From Chloroflexi bacterium OLB14 (GTDB taxonomy: Bacteria; Chloroflexota; Anaerolineae; Anaerolineales; Villigracilaceae), in the NCBI GenBank assembly GCA_001567105.1, contig LMZR01000019.1:1-58114 (forward strand): a stretch of DNA of 58,114 bases. The letters run 5' to 3'. Positions 1-8,025 of this stretch are shown here, piece by piece. How positions within the stretch are numbered: position 1 is the first letter of the stretch; each line of letters opens with the position of its first letter. The notes beneath the pieces are model-generated. The model was not told the origin of the DNA. It ran no database searches and was given only the letters and a program-made list of their open reading frames with translations. A program made the translations under genes and the position numbers.

Positions 1-242
1 ACAAATTTAATTAATTTTGTAAGTTAGGAGAAATAATCAAAAAATCCCGTAGGGATGATATATTTCCAAAATCTATGACACCCCTTCGGGGTTAGAATAA
101 TTCAAATGTAAAATCTATAATCATTTGACCCCTACGGGGTCTTTTGTTTACTGAGCAGATGGAATGCAGACTTTAGTCTGCAAGTTTACAGAAAAGTTGC
201 CTGATTCGTAGGTCAGGCTTTTAGCCTGACAAATTTAATTAA
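1..242. repeat. Array of short hairpins bounded by a 14-bp direct repeat
   Basis: The gene-free start of the window holds a series of short inverted repeats: 44-56 (ATCCC/GGGAT), 80-92 (ACCCC/GGGGT), 127-141 (GACCCC/GGGGTC followed by a T-rich run), 166-181 (GCAGACT/AGTCTGC) and 212-230 (GTCAGGCT/AGCCTGAC). A sixth, 263-278 (CACCCA/TGGGTG), lies just outside. The same 14-mer, ACAAATTTAATTAA, occurs at 1-14 and 229-242. Some hairpins may end transcription of the response regulator gene; the stacked arrangement looks more like dispersed intergenic repeats. No open reading frame of note is present. Confidence 0.55.
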
Positions 243-296
243 CGTCATAACGTCACGCTAAACACCCATATCTGGGTGCAGGGCGTAACCTACTTT

Positions 297-929
297 TTAT
301 AAACCATGTTGAATGGCAATCACTGCCGCTTGGGTTCTATCGGAGACGTTTAATTTTTCTAAAATGGCGCTGATATGATTACGAACTGTCCCCTCTGATA
401 AATGCAATTGCGAAGCAATTTCATTATTTGGCATTCCTTTTGCAAGTAAATGCAAAACATCTAACTCACGTTCGGTGAGTTTTTCTTTTAATATCGAACT
501 CGGTTGGGTTTGATTATTCGCTACTTGATTTAATACTTTGCTAGCCACGGCGGGGTCAAGAAAAGATTTTCCTTCCATTGTTCCGCGAATGGCTTCGATT
601 ATTTTTTGGCGTGGAGTATCTTTGAGCAAATAACCAGATGCACCTGCCCGAATTGCATCAAAGACCCATTCGTCATCATCATAAGTGGTGAGGACTAAAA
701 TTTTAGCATTAGGAAGTTTTTTACGAATTTCACGAGTCGCTTCAATGCCGTTGACCATGGGCATTTTCAAATCCATCAAAATTAAATCTGGCTTGTGTTT
801 TTGGGCGAGTTCAATTGCTTCTGAGCCATCTTGTGCAGAAGCAACCACTTGAAAATCTTTTTCAAGGTTGAGGAGCATTTCAAGCCCATCACGAATTACT
901 GCTTGGTCGTCACATAAAAGGATTTTCAT
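297..929 (-). CDS. NarL/FixJ-family response regulator (REC + LuxR HTH)
   Basis: Cytoplasmic DNA-binding response regulator, 210 aa. The receiver domain covers about residues 1-118, with the acidic pair D7/D8, phospho-acceptor D53 in LILMDLKMP, T81 and K103. The LuxR-type helix-turn-helix is about residues 148-205 (LTERELDVLHLLAKG). It lies 77 bp downstream of the histidine kinase on the same strand, so the two form a cognate pair. The start has a GGAG about 10 nt upstream. Likely targets are not known; the perfect palindrome at 2380-2403, between the kinase and the divergent GtrA gene, is a candidate operator (inference). Confidence 0.95.
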   Translation of the reverse strand: MKILLCDDQAVIRDGLEMLLNLEKDFQVVASAQDGSEAIELAQKHKPDLILMDLKMPMVNGIEATREIRKKLPNAKILVLTTYDDDEWVFDAIRAGASGYLLKDTPRQKIIEAIRGTMEGKSFLDPAVASKVLNQVANNQTQPSSILKEKLTERELDVLHLLAKGMPNNEIASQLHLSEGTVRNHISAILEKLNVSDRTQAAVIAIQHGL

Positions 930-947
930 ATAAATAATTGCTCCAGC

Positions 948-994
948 CGCCGTCTCGGCGCGTAATCATAATTACCTCCACGCCGAGGACGGCG
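948..994. repeat. GC-rich hairpin between kinase and regulator genes
   Basis: An imperfect inverted repeat, arms 948-960 and 981-994 (CGCCGTCTCGGCG against CGCCGAGGACGGCG, one bulge), fills most of the gap between the two genes. It is much more GC-rich than its surroundings and has no T-tract, so it could be a dispersed repeat or an mRNA stability element that sets the kinase to regulator ratio. Confidence 0.5.
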
Positions 995-1006
995 TGAAGA
1001 GCGATG

Positions 1007-2317
1007 TTATATTTTCAATATCACTTTCGTGCCTTTATCTTTTTGGCTTTCAATTTTCAAACTCCCACCTGCTAGTTGAGCGCGTTCTTTCATGCCGATT
1101 AAACCGAAGTGACCTGTTGGTTCTTTGGATTTTGAGTCGAAGCCTATGCCATTATCTTGGATGATTAATGTGGTGTGCCCGTTATTTGATAATTGAATGC
1201 TAAATTTATTAGCACCTGAATGTTTGGTGATGTTTTCTATCGCTTCTTGGGTGATGCGAAAGATGGTTTGTTCAACGTCGGGGCTAAGATAAGGCAGAGG
1301 GTCTTGCAAACCAAGTTCAAGGTCAAGTGCGAAGCGTGAGGCGGCGGATTCAGCAACTTTTTTGATGGCGAGTCTTAATCCTAAATCTTCTAAATCAGAT
1401 GAACGCAGTGCTTTCAAAGCCCGCCGAGTTTCCTCTACGCCTTTGCGTGTGGCATCAATTGATTTATCTACCAACTCGCGGGTTTGATTTATATCCACAT
1501 CAAAATATGCTTTGGCAGTTTCAAGTGAAAGCGATAAAGCGGTGAGTGAATGAGCCACTGTGTCATGCAGTTCGCGGGCGAGACGATTACGCTCGCGACT
1601 GACTGTCAGCTGTTCAAGCGTGGAGGCGTAATGCGTGAGGTTTGCATTTGCTTCGCGCAATGATTGTTGTTGCAAGCGCGAACGCGTGACGAGGGCATTG
1701 ATAAAAATTCCAACAGCGATAAAACTAATAGCGCGAATGATAGCAATAAAAATAAAAACATAAATGTTCCGAAATTCAAATGGATTAAAAAGAATCAATC
1801 CAAATTCAAGCATGGCGGTTGCTATGCTAAAAAAGATTACGTGAATTAATTGATATTCCCATGCTACTAATGCTAATGCTACAAACAAAACTGGTAATTG
1901 ACGAAGTGCCATGCCTTCGGCGCTTGAAAGTGGACCTTGGGGAAAACGTGGCACTAATAAAATGTTGATGATGATCGGGGCGGTAGAAATTATCAAAATC
2001 ATTAATGGGTAAAAGAATTTTGATAATTTTTCTTGTATCCAATTCCAATAGGAGAAAAGTAAAAAGGATAAAGCCACGATTCCATTGGCGGTATAAAAAA
2101 TATAAAGGGGAGCAAATAGATTGCGTGGTTGTACTTGTGGATTTTGCGGTAATAACGGTGGGGGATTTTGTTGAAGATTTTGAATTCTTTCTGCCTGCCC
2201 AATCACTTGTTGAAAACGCGGATTGTATAAAGCAACATCCATCAATAGCATGGCGATTAAAAATCCAAGCCAAATAAGGGCGGCGGTACGAAGAATTTTT
2301 ACAGAATCTGCTGGCAT
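1007..2317 (-). CDS. Membrane sensor histidine kinase (HisKA_3 type)
   Basis: 436 aa. The N-terminal half (about residues 10-215) is made of hydrophobic segments with no evident large extracytoplasmic domain, so it probably senses within or close to the membrane. A coiled-coil linker leads to the HisKA_3 dimerisation domain with phospho-acceptor H251 in ELHDTVAHSL. The HATPase_c domain has an N-box around ITQEAIENITKH and the G1 box DNGIGFD. This is the NarX/DesK-like family that pairs with NarL-type regulators, which fits the regulator directly downstream. No Shine-Dalgarno precedes the ATG; a TAAGAT box ends 6 nt before it, suggesting a leaderless transcript. Confidence 0.93.
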   Translation of the reverse strand: MPADSVKILRTAALIWLGFLIAMLLMDVALYNPRFQQVIGQAERIQNLQQNPPPLLPQNPQVQPRNLFAPLYIFYTANGIVALSFLLFSYWNWIQEKLSKFFYPLMILIISTAPIIINILLVPRFPQGPLSSAEGMALRQLPVLFVALALVAWEYQLIHVIFFSIATAMLEFGLILFNPFEFRNIYVFIFIAIIRAISFIAVGIFINALVTRSRLQQQSLREANANLTHYASTLEQLTVSRERNRLARELHDTVAHSLTALSLSLETAKAYFDVDINQTRELVDKSIDATRKGVEETRRALKALRSSDLEDLGLRLAIKKVAESAASRFALDLELGLQDPLPYLSPDVEQTIFRITQEAIENITKHSGANKFSIQLSNNGHTTLIIQDNGIGFDSKSKEPTGHFGLIGMKERAQLAGGSLKIESQKDKGTKVILKI

Positions 2318-2323
2318 GGCTTC

Positions 2324-2332
2324 ATCTTATCA
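2324..2332 (-). promoter_or_regulatory. Extended -10 box of a likely leaderless promoter (histidine kinase)
   Basis: On the minus strand TGATAAGAT (TGn extension plus TAAGAT) is followed by exactly 6 nt (GAAGCC) and then the ATG of the kinase. Transcription would start at or next to the start codon. No convincing -35 box is visible. The same spacing is seen upstream of three other genes in the window. Confidence 0.55.
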
Positions 2333-2379
2333 CGAAGGGTTAATTTATGTTTATGGTTGCTGTCACTTTTTGTATAACA

Positions 2380-2403
2380 GACCCATGACAATTGTCATGG
2401 GTC
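2380..2403. promoter_or_regulatory. Perfect 24-bp palindrome, candidate operator
   Basis: A 24-bp sequence identical to its own reverse complement, with core TGACAATTGTCA, lies in the divergent region between the histidine kinase and GtrA genes. Its centre is about 75 bp upstream of the kinase start and 111 bp upstream of the GtrA start. There is no loop and no T-tract, so a dimeric protein-binding site is more likely than a terminator. The neighbouring NarL-type regulator is the obvious candidate ligand (inference). A partial match to the core (TGACAATTGT) lies at 55808-55817 upstream of the GGDEF gene. Confidence 0.6.
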
Positions 2404-2502
2404 AAAATGCAAGATTCATTCTCGAAAATCAAAAATAGTGACTTGCTTCACTCTCGGTTTTGGGTCAAAAAATATAAACTTTGGGGTATGAAAGGAATGA
2501 AC

Positions 2503-2931
2503 ATGGCTACATTATCTACATCTATTCAAAATAAAGAAGTGACTCGTTTCGTGCGTTTTTCAATTGTCGGCTCGCTTGGCACGTTATTAGATTTCGGCGT
2601 GCTAACTTTGCTCAAATTGGCTGGTTTACCAACTTTAATAGCCAATACCTTTTCTTTCACAGTGGGCTTGTTAAATAATTTTACGCTCAATCGTTTGTGG
2701 ACGTTTGAAGGTGCAGAAAATACAAATTGGCGAAAACAGTTTTTGCAATATGCACTTGTTAGCCTCATTGGTTTGACCATAAATAACATCATCTTAATTA
2801 CTTTAGAAAATGTCTTTAGCACATTGCTCAACCAATCTGATTGGGCATATTTACCCGCCAAAGTAATCGCCACAGGCGTTGTTGTATTTTGGAATTATTT
2901 TGCAAACAAACTTTGGACGTTTAAGCAGTAA
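2503..2931 (+). CDS. GtrA family membrane protein
   Basis: 142 aa when started at the ATG preceded by AAAGGA with a 6-nt gap; an upstream ATG at 2392 in the same frame lies inside the palindrome and adds unrelated sequence. The protein has the GtrA fold of four transmembrane helices (FVRFSIVGSLGTLLDFG at the N-terminus, FWNYFANKLWTF at the C-terminus). GtrA proteins are thought to help move polyprenyl-linked sugars across the membrane or to assist GT39/GT-C enzymes. The next gene is a GT39-type enzyme 79 bp downstream, so the pair likely work together in glycosylating an extracytoplasmic target. Confidence 0.88.
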   Translation: MATLSTSIQNKEVTRFVRFSIVGSLGTLLDFGVLTLLKLAGLPTLIANTFSFTVGLLNNFTLNRLWTFEGAENTNWRKQFLQYALVSLIGLTINNIILITLENVFSTLLNQSDWAYLPAKVIATGVVVFWNYFANKLWTFKQ

Positions 2932-2936
2932 AGCAA

Positions 2937-2990
2937 CTCGCTGGTCTCGATACGTTTCTCGCAAAAACTGCTCGAAACTACTCGACCAGT
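2937..2990. repeat. Short imperfect palindrome related to the 170-bp dispersed repeat
   Basis: Between GtrA and the GT39 gene, CTGGTCTCGATACG near the left end and CTCGACCAG near the right end form an imperfect hairpin. The words TGGTCTCGATACG and CTCGACCA recur in both larger repeats at 5145 and 41215, so this looks like a short member of the same family. Confidence 0.55.
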
Positions 2991-3010
2991 AATACATAGG
3001 AGATATAAAA

Positions 3011-5131
3011 ATGACAACCGACACTCTACCCTCACAAAATTCTTTTCTCAGCAAAAAACTTTTTGCTGGCATCACACCTGCTATGTTAATTGTGATTGCC
3101 ATTATGATTTTTTCATTTGCAATTCACATCTACAACATTGATGCCATTGGTAATGCCAATGAATATTACACAGCCGCAGTTGAGTCTATGCTCAAATCGT
3201 GGAGTAATTTCTTTTTTGTAGCGGCAGAGCCTGGCGGTTCTGTCACTGTTGATAAACCTCCGCTAGGGTTATGGATTCAAACTATCTTCGCTTATTTTCT
3301 GGGAGTGAGTGGTTTTACAGTGACCTTGCCAAATATTTTAGCGGGCGTGTTTGGGATTCCACTTTTATACGTTATGGTCAAAAAATATATGGGAGAGTTA
3401 GCAGGCATCATCGCAGGTTTTGTGATGGCAATTACGCCCGTATTCATCGCAACGAATCGCAACAACACTATGGATGGCATGTTAGTTTTCACATTGCTAC
3501 TCGCGGCGTTTGCATTTATCCAAGCCACTGAAACGGGAAAAAAACGTTGGTTATTTCTTGGTGCATTCATTGTTGGGCTTGGATTCAATATCAAAATGTT
3601 GCAAGCATTTCTGCCACTGCCTGCATTTTATGCACTTTATTTTTTTGCAAGCAAAGAAACATGGCTTCGCAAAATTATTAATCTAAGTTTGGCAACAGTT
3701 TTGTTAATTGCTGTTTCACTTTCGTGGGCAATTGCAGTTGATTTAACGCCTGCTGAAAATCGTCCTTACATTGGTTCGAGTGATAACAATACTGTTTTCG
3801 GATTAATTTTTGGACACAACGGAATCTCACGTTTGGATAGTCAACGCGATAACAACACGCCTCGTCTCGATGAACTCGACGCATCGCAAAACGGACCTCA
3901 AACTGGTTCTGCACCTGATGCTTATCCTATGCCTGAGGGACGTACTCCCCCACAACAAGCTTTAACTGCTTGCGAGAATCAATCGCAAGGTTCTAGTTGT
4001 TCATTCACTATGCCCAATGGACGCGAAATTAATGGTTCATGTATCACTGTACCAAACTCAACTGAATTAGCTTGTGCGCCACAAGGCATGATTCCGCAAA
4101 ATCAATCTATGAATCAACAACCACCTAATAACGGAAATAATGGAACTCCATTTTCAAATGAAACAGGTTCACCAGGTGCATTGCGATTCTTTACGCAACC
4201 ATTATCCAAACAAATGTCTTGGCTTTTACCTTTCGCATTGATTAGCGTCTTATTAGCATTATTCGGCTCAAAAATAAAATTACCAGTTGAATCAAATATC
4301 CATAAAGCATTAATCCTTTGGGCTGGTTGGTTATTGACTTGTGTTGTGTTCTTTAGCATGATCTCGGGTATTTTCCATGCTTATTATGCAATCATGTTGG
4401 CTCCTGCTTTAGGTGCAATGGTTGGCATTGGATTTGCTCACTTATGGAATCAAAATAAAACTTGGGCGTTTGTTGCTTTGGTCATTTCAGCCATTATCAC
4501 TATTGCGTTTCAAATCTTTGCTACAACGCAATATAACGAATTTTCACGGTGGATGTTTGGGACATTGATTCTGTTGGGGTGCGGAACCACGCTGATTTTT
4601 ATCCAGAAGCGATTGGCTTACATCATGGTATTAGCATCTATGTTAATCATCCCTTTGTATTGGAGCATGATGACAGTAGGTAATAGTTCAAATAACAATT
4701 TACCAACAGCGTATGAAGGTCAAAGAGGCGGTGATAGAGCGCGTGCCAATCAACCACCTGCTGATAATAACAATCGTGAAAATGTTAATGCAGAGTTGGT
4801 GCAATTTTTGCAAGCCAACACGCAAGATGTGGAATATCTAGTAGCAGTGCCATCATCACAACAAGGTGCAAATTTAGTCATCGAAACTGGACGACCCGTT
4901 TTATACATAGGCGGCTTTGGTGGCGGTGATGAAGTAGTAAGTGTGGATGATTTACAAACAATAGTTGCAAATGGTGAATTACGCTATGTTTTATATGGTG
5001 GTGATAGAGGCAAACAAAATATTACCAATTGGTTAAATTCATCTTGCACTGTTGTGAATGGATTCGATGTGATGACAAACAACCCACGCGGCGATGAAAG
5101 TCAAAGCATGAAGTTGTATGAGTGTAAATAA
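3011..5131 (+). CDS. GT39/ArnT-like membrane mannosyltransferase (YkcB-like)
   Basis: 706 aa integral membrane glycosyltransferase with a GGAG ribosome site 8 nt before the ATG. The N-terminal PMT_2/GT39 part (about residues 20-270) has the family signature around GNANEYYTAAVESMLKSW and VTVDKPPLGLW in the first extracytoplasmic loop. More helices follow at about 395-560, then an extracytoplasmic C-terminal domain (about 590-706) typical of YkcA/YkcB-like proteins. Between the halves (about 275-390) sits a long loop rich in N, Q, P and G with four cysteines. Such enzymes use a polyprenyl-phosphate sugar donor to glycosylate outside the membrane; the acceptor is unknown. GtrA lies immediately upstream. 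Confidence 0.87.
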   Translation: MTTDTLPSQNSFLSKKLFAGITPAMLIVIAIMIFSFAIHIYNIDAIGNANEYYTAAVESMLKSWSNFFFVAAEPGGSVTVDKPPLGLWIQTIFAYFLGVSGFTVTLPNILAGVFGIPLLYVMVKKYMGELAGIIAGFVMAITPVFIATNRNNTMDGMLVFTLLLAAFAFIQATETGKKRWLFLGAFIVGLGFNIKMLQAFLPLPAFYALYFFASKETWLRKIINLSLATVLLIAVSLSWAIAVDLTPAENRPYIGSSDNNTVFGLIFGHNGISRLDSQRDNNTPRLDELDASQNGPQTGSAPDAYPMPEGRTPPQQALTACENQSQGSSCSFTMPNGREINGSCITVPNSTELACAPQGMIPQNQSMNQQPPNNGNNGTPFSNETGSPGALRFFTQPLSKQMSWLLPFALISVLLALFGSKIKLPVESNIHKALILWAGWLLTCVVFFSMISGIFHAYYAIMLAPALGAMVGIGFAHLWNQNKTWAFVALVISAIITIAFQIFATTQYNEFSRWMFGTLILLGCGTTLIFIQKRLAYIMVLASMLIIPLYWSMMTVGNSSNNNLPTAYEGQRGGDRARANQPPADNNNRENVNAELVQFLQANTQDVEYLVAVPSSQQGANLVIETGRPVLYIGGFGGGDEVVSVDDLQTIVANGELRYVLYGGDRGKQNITNWLNSSCTVVNGFDVMTNNPRGDESQSMKLYECK

Positions 5132-5144
5132 AAATTATCTTCTC

Positions 5145-5314
5145 CGTCATTGCGAGGAGGGCGTTGGTCGAGTAGGCAGTGCTTTTCTGCCGTATCGAGA
5201 CCAGCCCGACAAAGCAATCTTATGATTATGTTGGAGATTGCTTCGCCTTTATGGTCTCGATACGCCATTCACAACAAGCGCTCATGGCACTCGACCAACA
5301 GGCTCGCAATGACG
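5145..5314. repeat. 170-bp palindromic dispersed repeat, copy A
   Basis: Begins CGTCATTGCGAG and ends CTCGCAATGACG, and has nested inverted words inside (TTGGTCGAGT / ACTCGACCAA; CGTATCGAGACCA / TGGTCTCGATACG; AAGCAATCT / AGATTGCTT). It has no coding capacity. The reverse complement is almost identical to 41215-41383, with only a handful of differences by eye. It behaves like a non-autonomous palindromic element (REP/BIME or MITE-like). No clear target-site duplication is visible. Confidence 0.8.
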
Positions 5315-5354
5315 AATTCTAGTTAAGATATCTTGCCCTACACAGGAGAATATG

Positions 5355-6239
5355 ATGAAAAAAGTTTTACTATCTATCGTTTTGATTTTGGTCACTGCAT
5401 GTAACGCGCCTCGACCTACACCCGTAGTTGATTCTGTTCCAACCACCACATCTCAACCGACAGTTTCTGAATCAACAACCGCAACAACTTTATACATCTC
5501 TGCCACCATGCACATTGAAACTAAATTTGATTCATGGCCCCAAGATGCTGAAGCCTTTCTAAACTTTTTACAACAAACTACAAATGCAGGTATTCGTTGG
5601 TCTATTGGCGGTGATATTGGCTGGCTAGAAAAGGCTGATAATGCCAAAGAGATTGTCACTCGTTCTGCGGCGATGGGTGTGCAGTGGGATATTCACACCC
5701 ATAAAGTAGAAGATTATGCCAAAACAGCGGCGATATTAAATTCGTGGGGTGTTACGCCAACTGGTGTTATCAATGGCTTTTTGATTGAACACTTTGACAC
5801 ATTACAAACATCTTATACCTATAACGGAACTTCATGGTCACCAACTGTGATTTGGGGGGGCGTGGTCTGCCCTGGTCATCGTGATGGTTGTGATGATTTA
5901 ACTGTCAGTTTATATCGCCCAACTAGCAGTGCTGATTTTTACACTCATAACCCCAACGGAAATTTAATCAAATTAGGTGGTGGCTCTCATCAACTAGCAG
6001 ATGCAGAAGCGTTGGCGCAACAAATTGCACAAGGTCAACATCCATACCCAGTGATTGGGTACACCATTATGGTTGAGCCAGAAACATTACGCATCGCCAC
6101 TTCTGATACTGATGATATCAACGCTATCCTAGCATTTGTAGAAAGGATGAAGCAATACTCATTCGTCAGATGGGCAACGATTGAAGAAACAGTAACAGCT
6201 TGGGTACAAGCAGGAAGCGTAGATTTTCAAATTAAGTAG
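5355..6239 (+). CDS. Secreted lipoprotein, possibly polysaccharide-deacetylase-like
   Basis: 294 aa from the second of two adjacent ATGs, which is better spaced (6 nt) from AGGAG. A short hydrophobic signal ends in a lipobox (VTAC-N), followed by a T/S/P-rich linker to about residue 45. The globular part has alternating strand and helix segments with TMHIETKFDSW near its start and a WDIHTHKVEDYAK segment that recalls the metal-binding His motifs of NodB-type polysaccharide deacetylases. I cannot confirm all catalytic motifs, so the enzymatic assignment is tentative. A strong terminator follows at 6250-6285. Confidence 0.6.
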   Translation: MKKVLLSIVLILVTACNAPRPTPVVDSVPTTTSQPTVSESTTATTLYISATMHIETKFDSWPQDAEAFLNFLQQTTNAGIRWSIGGDIGWLEKADNAKEIVTRSAAMGVQWDIHTHKVEDYAKTAAILNSWGVTPTGVINGFLIEHFDTLQTSYTYNGTSWSPTVIWGGVVCPGHRDGCDDLTVSLYRPTSSADFYTHNPNGNLIKLGGGSHQLADAEALAQQIAQGQHPYPVIGYTIMVEPETLRIATSDTDDINAILAFVERMKQYSFVRWATIEETVTAWVQAGSVDFQIK

Positions 6240-6249
6240 ATTAACTATT

Positions 6250-6285
6250 AAAAATAGAGCAGATTCGCTCATCTGCTCTATTTTT
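6250..6285 (+). terminator. Intrinsic terminator of the lipoprotein gene
   Basis: A perfect 15-bp stem (AAAAATAGAGCAGAT / ATCTGCTCTATTTTT) with a 6-nt loop begins 10 nt after the lipoprotein stop codon and ends in five T residues. Confidence 0.85.
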
Positions 6286-6439
6286 AATCTATAAGTGCAT
6301 TACAAAACTGCAAGTATAGGCTCGTTCTGCCTTCGATAGATAGTATAAGAAAATGCCTTATAATTTGGGCTAATTTATTAGCTTAATTTTGCTTTTCGGC
6401 TGTGTGTAACTGATGGCAAAATTGAAAGGTAAGGTACCC

Positions 6440-7966
6440 ATGACTCTTTTGAAACAACCTGTATTGAAATTGTTGTTAATTAGCTTTCGCCTTGTTATAG
6501 CAGGGACATTGCTTTTTAACATTGGCGTGGCAACGACCCCTGCACACGCCGCAAGTGCTGATCTTACTGTAGACATTAGCCATTCTGGTGATTTTAATGT
6601 TAGCGGAACGGGAATATTTAATATCACTGTAAGTAACATTGGTAATGATATTACAAGTGGCACTACGAACGTCACCATTACCCTACCGCAAGGCGTTAAC
6701 TTAGAGCCGTTAAACCCTGCCCCTGGTGAAAACGGTACTGGATGGGACTGCAACACAACCGTTGAAGACCCAGCGGGTGCTGATACTGTTGTTTGTACAA
6801 GCAATGATGTAGTCGGCTTCCCTCCAGATCCTAATAGTTACCCTGCATTATCTATCACTGTACGCATAGAGACTGGTGAATTTGCCTCGGGTCAATATCC
6901 AAATCAACGCACTGTAAGTGTATCTGTTAGTGGTGGTAGTGATAGCAACAGCGGGAACAATTCTGATACTGATAATGTGAACATTATTTTTTCAGATTTA
7001 ATTATTACAAATGTAACCGTTAACCCTGCTATACCTCTGGCAAATGAACCCTTCAATATTAATGTGACTGTTAAAAATAATGGAGTGGGTTCTTCGGAAA
7101 GTGTGGTAGACCGTGATGTTTGGGTAAATGTTAACCCCAATGATTTTGTTGACCCAGTTGGGTGTGCGGACGCAATAGCTAGTGATTTTTATCGAAGTGA
7201 CTTTAACTCTGTTATGCCCTCAGGTTATTCTGAGATGCAACCAGTTAGTACGTTAGAAAATCCGAGTAGCAACTATGGCTCAAGTTTGCCTGCGGGTATC
7301 TATCAAATTTATGTTATGGTAGATGCTAATTGTATTAATCAAGAAACAGATGAAACAAATAATATTGTAGGTCCTATTGTTTTACGGGTTGGACCTCCTC
7401 CTGTATGTGGGCAAATATTTAGTGATGTAAGTAATTCTTATTGGGCATGTTCTTGGATTGAAACCTTATATTCATACAGTATTACTGGTGGCTGTGCTAC
7501 TTCACCATCTTTGGCTTACTGCCCTGATAACCCAGTGACTCGTGCTCAGATGGCGGTTTTCTTGGAAAAAGGCAAAAATACACCTAACCCTTATAGCCCA
7601 CCAGATGTAGCCCCAACCTTTTTTGACACTGTTGGGCATTGGGCAGAAGATTGGATTGAAGCCCTGAAAAGTGACAACATTACTTCTGGCTGTGCACCAG
7701 GTTTGTATTGCCCAGATTCAGCTACAACCCGCGCTCAGATGGCTGTCTTTTTACTAAAAAGTAAATATGGCTTCTCTTATACGCCTCCGCCTGCTACTGG
7801 CGTATTTGCTGACGTGCCTACAAGTTATTGGGCGGCGGCATGGATTGAAAAACTAGCGGCTGACGGCATCACCAGTGGCTGTGGTGGCGGAAACTATTGT
7901 CCCGAAAGCCCAGTTACTCGTGCTCAAATGGCTGTATTCTTGGTGAGGACTTTTAACCTGCCTTAG
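6440..7966 (+). CDS. SLH-domain surface protein with CARDB/DUF11-like repeats
   Basis: 508 aa if translation starts at the ATG after AAAGGTAAGGT; a weaker in-frame ATG at 6413 has no ribosome site. A signal peptide ends near PAHA-A. Two beta-sandwich modules follow: a DUF11-like repeat (about residues 38-180, with conserved NxGNxxTSG-type text) and a CARDB-like repeat (about 185-310). Three SLH motifs occupy about 325-508, each containing SYWA or GHWAEDWIEAL, a GC..YCP cysteine pair and TRAQMAVFL. SLH domains anchor proteins to pyruvylated wall glycans; the large glycan locus downstream encodes a CsaB domain. It ends at a bidirectional terminator. Confidence 0.85.
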   Translation: MTLLKQPVLKLLLISFRLVIAGTLLFNIGVATTPAHAASADLTVDISHSGDFNVSGTGIFNITVSNIGNDITSGTTNVTITLPQGVNLEPLNPAPGENGTGWDCNTTVEDPAGADTVVCTSNDVVGFPPDPNSYPALSITVRIETGEFASGQYPNQRTVSVSVSGGSDSNSGNNSDTDNVNIIFSDLIITNVTVNPAIPLANEPFNINVTVKNNGVGSSESVVDRDVWVNVNPNDFVDPVGCADAIASDFYRSDFNSVMPSGYSEMQPVSTLENPSSNYGSSLPAGIYQIYVMVDANCINQETDETNNIVGPIVLRVGPPPVCGQIFSDVSNSYWACSWIETLYSYSITGGCATSPSLAYCPDNPVTRAQMAVFLEKGKNTPNPYSPPDVAPTFFDTVGHWAEDWIEALKSDNITSGCAPGLYCPDSATTRAQMAVFLLKSKYGFSYTPPPATGVFADVPTSYWAAAWIEKLAADGITSGCGGGNYCPESPVTRAQMAVFLVRTFNLP

Positions 7967-7981
7967 CCTTGTTTACCTGAA

Positions 7982-8021
7982 AAAAAAAGCCTTTTCACTT
8001 TGTTGTGAAAAGGCTTTTTTT
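7982..8021. terminator. Bidirectional intrinsic terminator
   Basis: Perfect 17-bp stem, arms 7982-7998 and 8005-8021, around GCCTTTTCAC / GTGAAAAGGC, with a 6-nt loop and T/A tracts on both sides. It separates the convergent SLH gene (plus) from the end of the polysaccharide locus (minus) and can serve both. Confidence 0.9.
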
Positions 8022-8025
8022 GTTG

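Noticed and set aside
2392..2502. Longer GtrA start at 2392
   Set aside because: The upstream ATG lies in the palindrome and has no ribosome site; AAAGGA sits 6 nt before the ATG at 2503.
3678..3914. Opposite-strand reading frames inside large genes (also 10189-10515, 45867-46496, 56099-56410)
   Set aside because: They lie fully inside well-supported genes, have no ribosome sites and encode no recognisable motifs.
5145..5314. Insertion sequence
   Set aside because: Only 170 bp, no transposase, no target-site duplication; it fits a palindromic repeat better.
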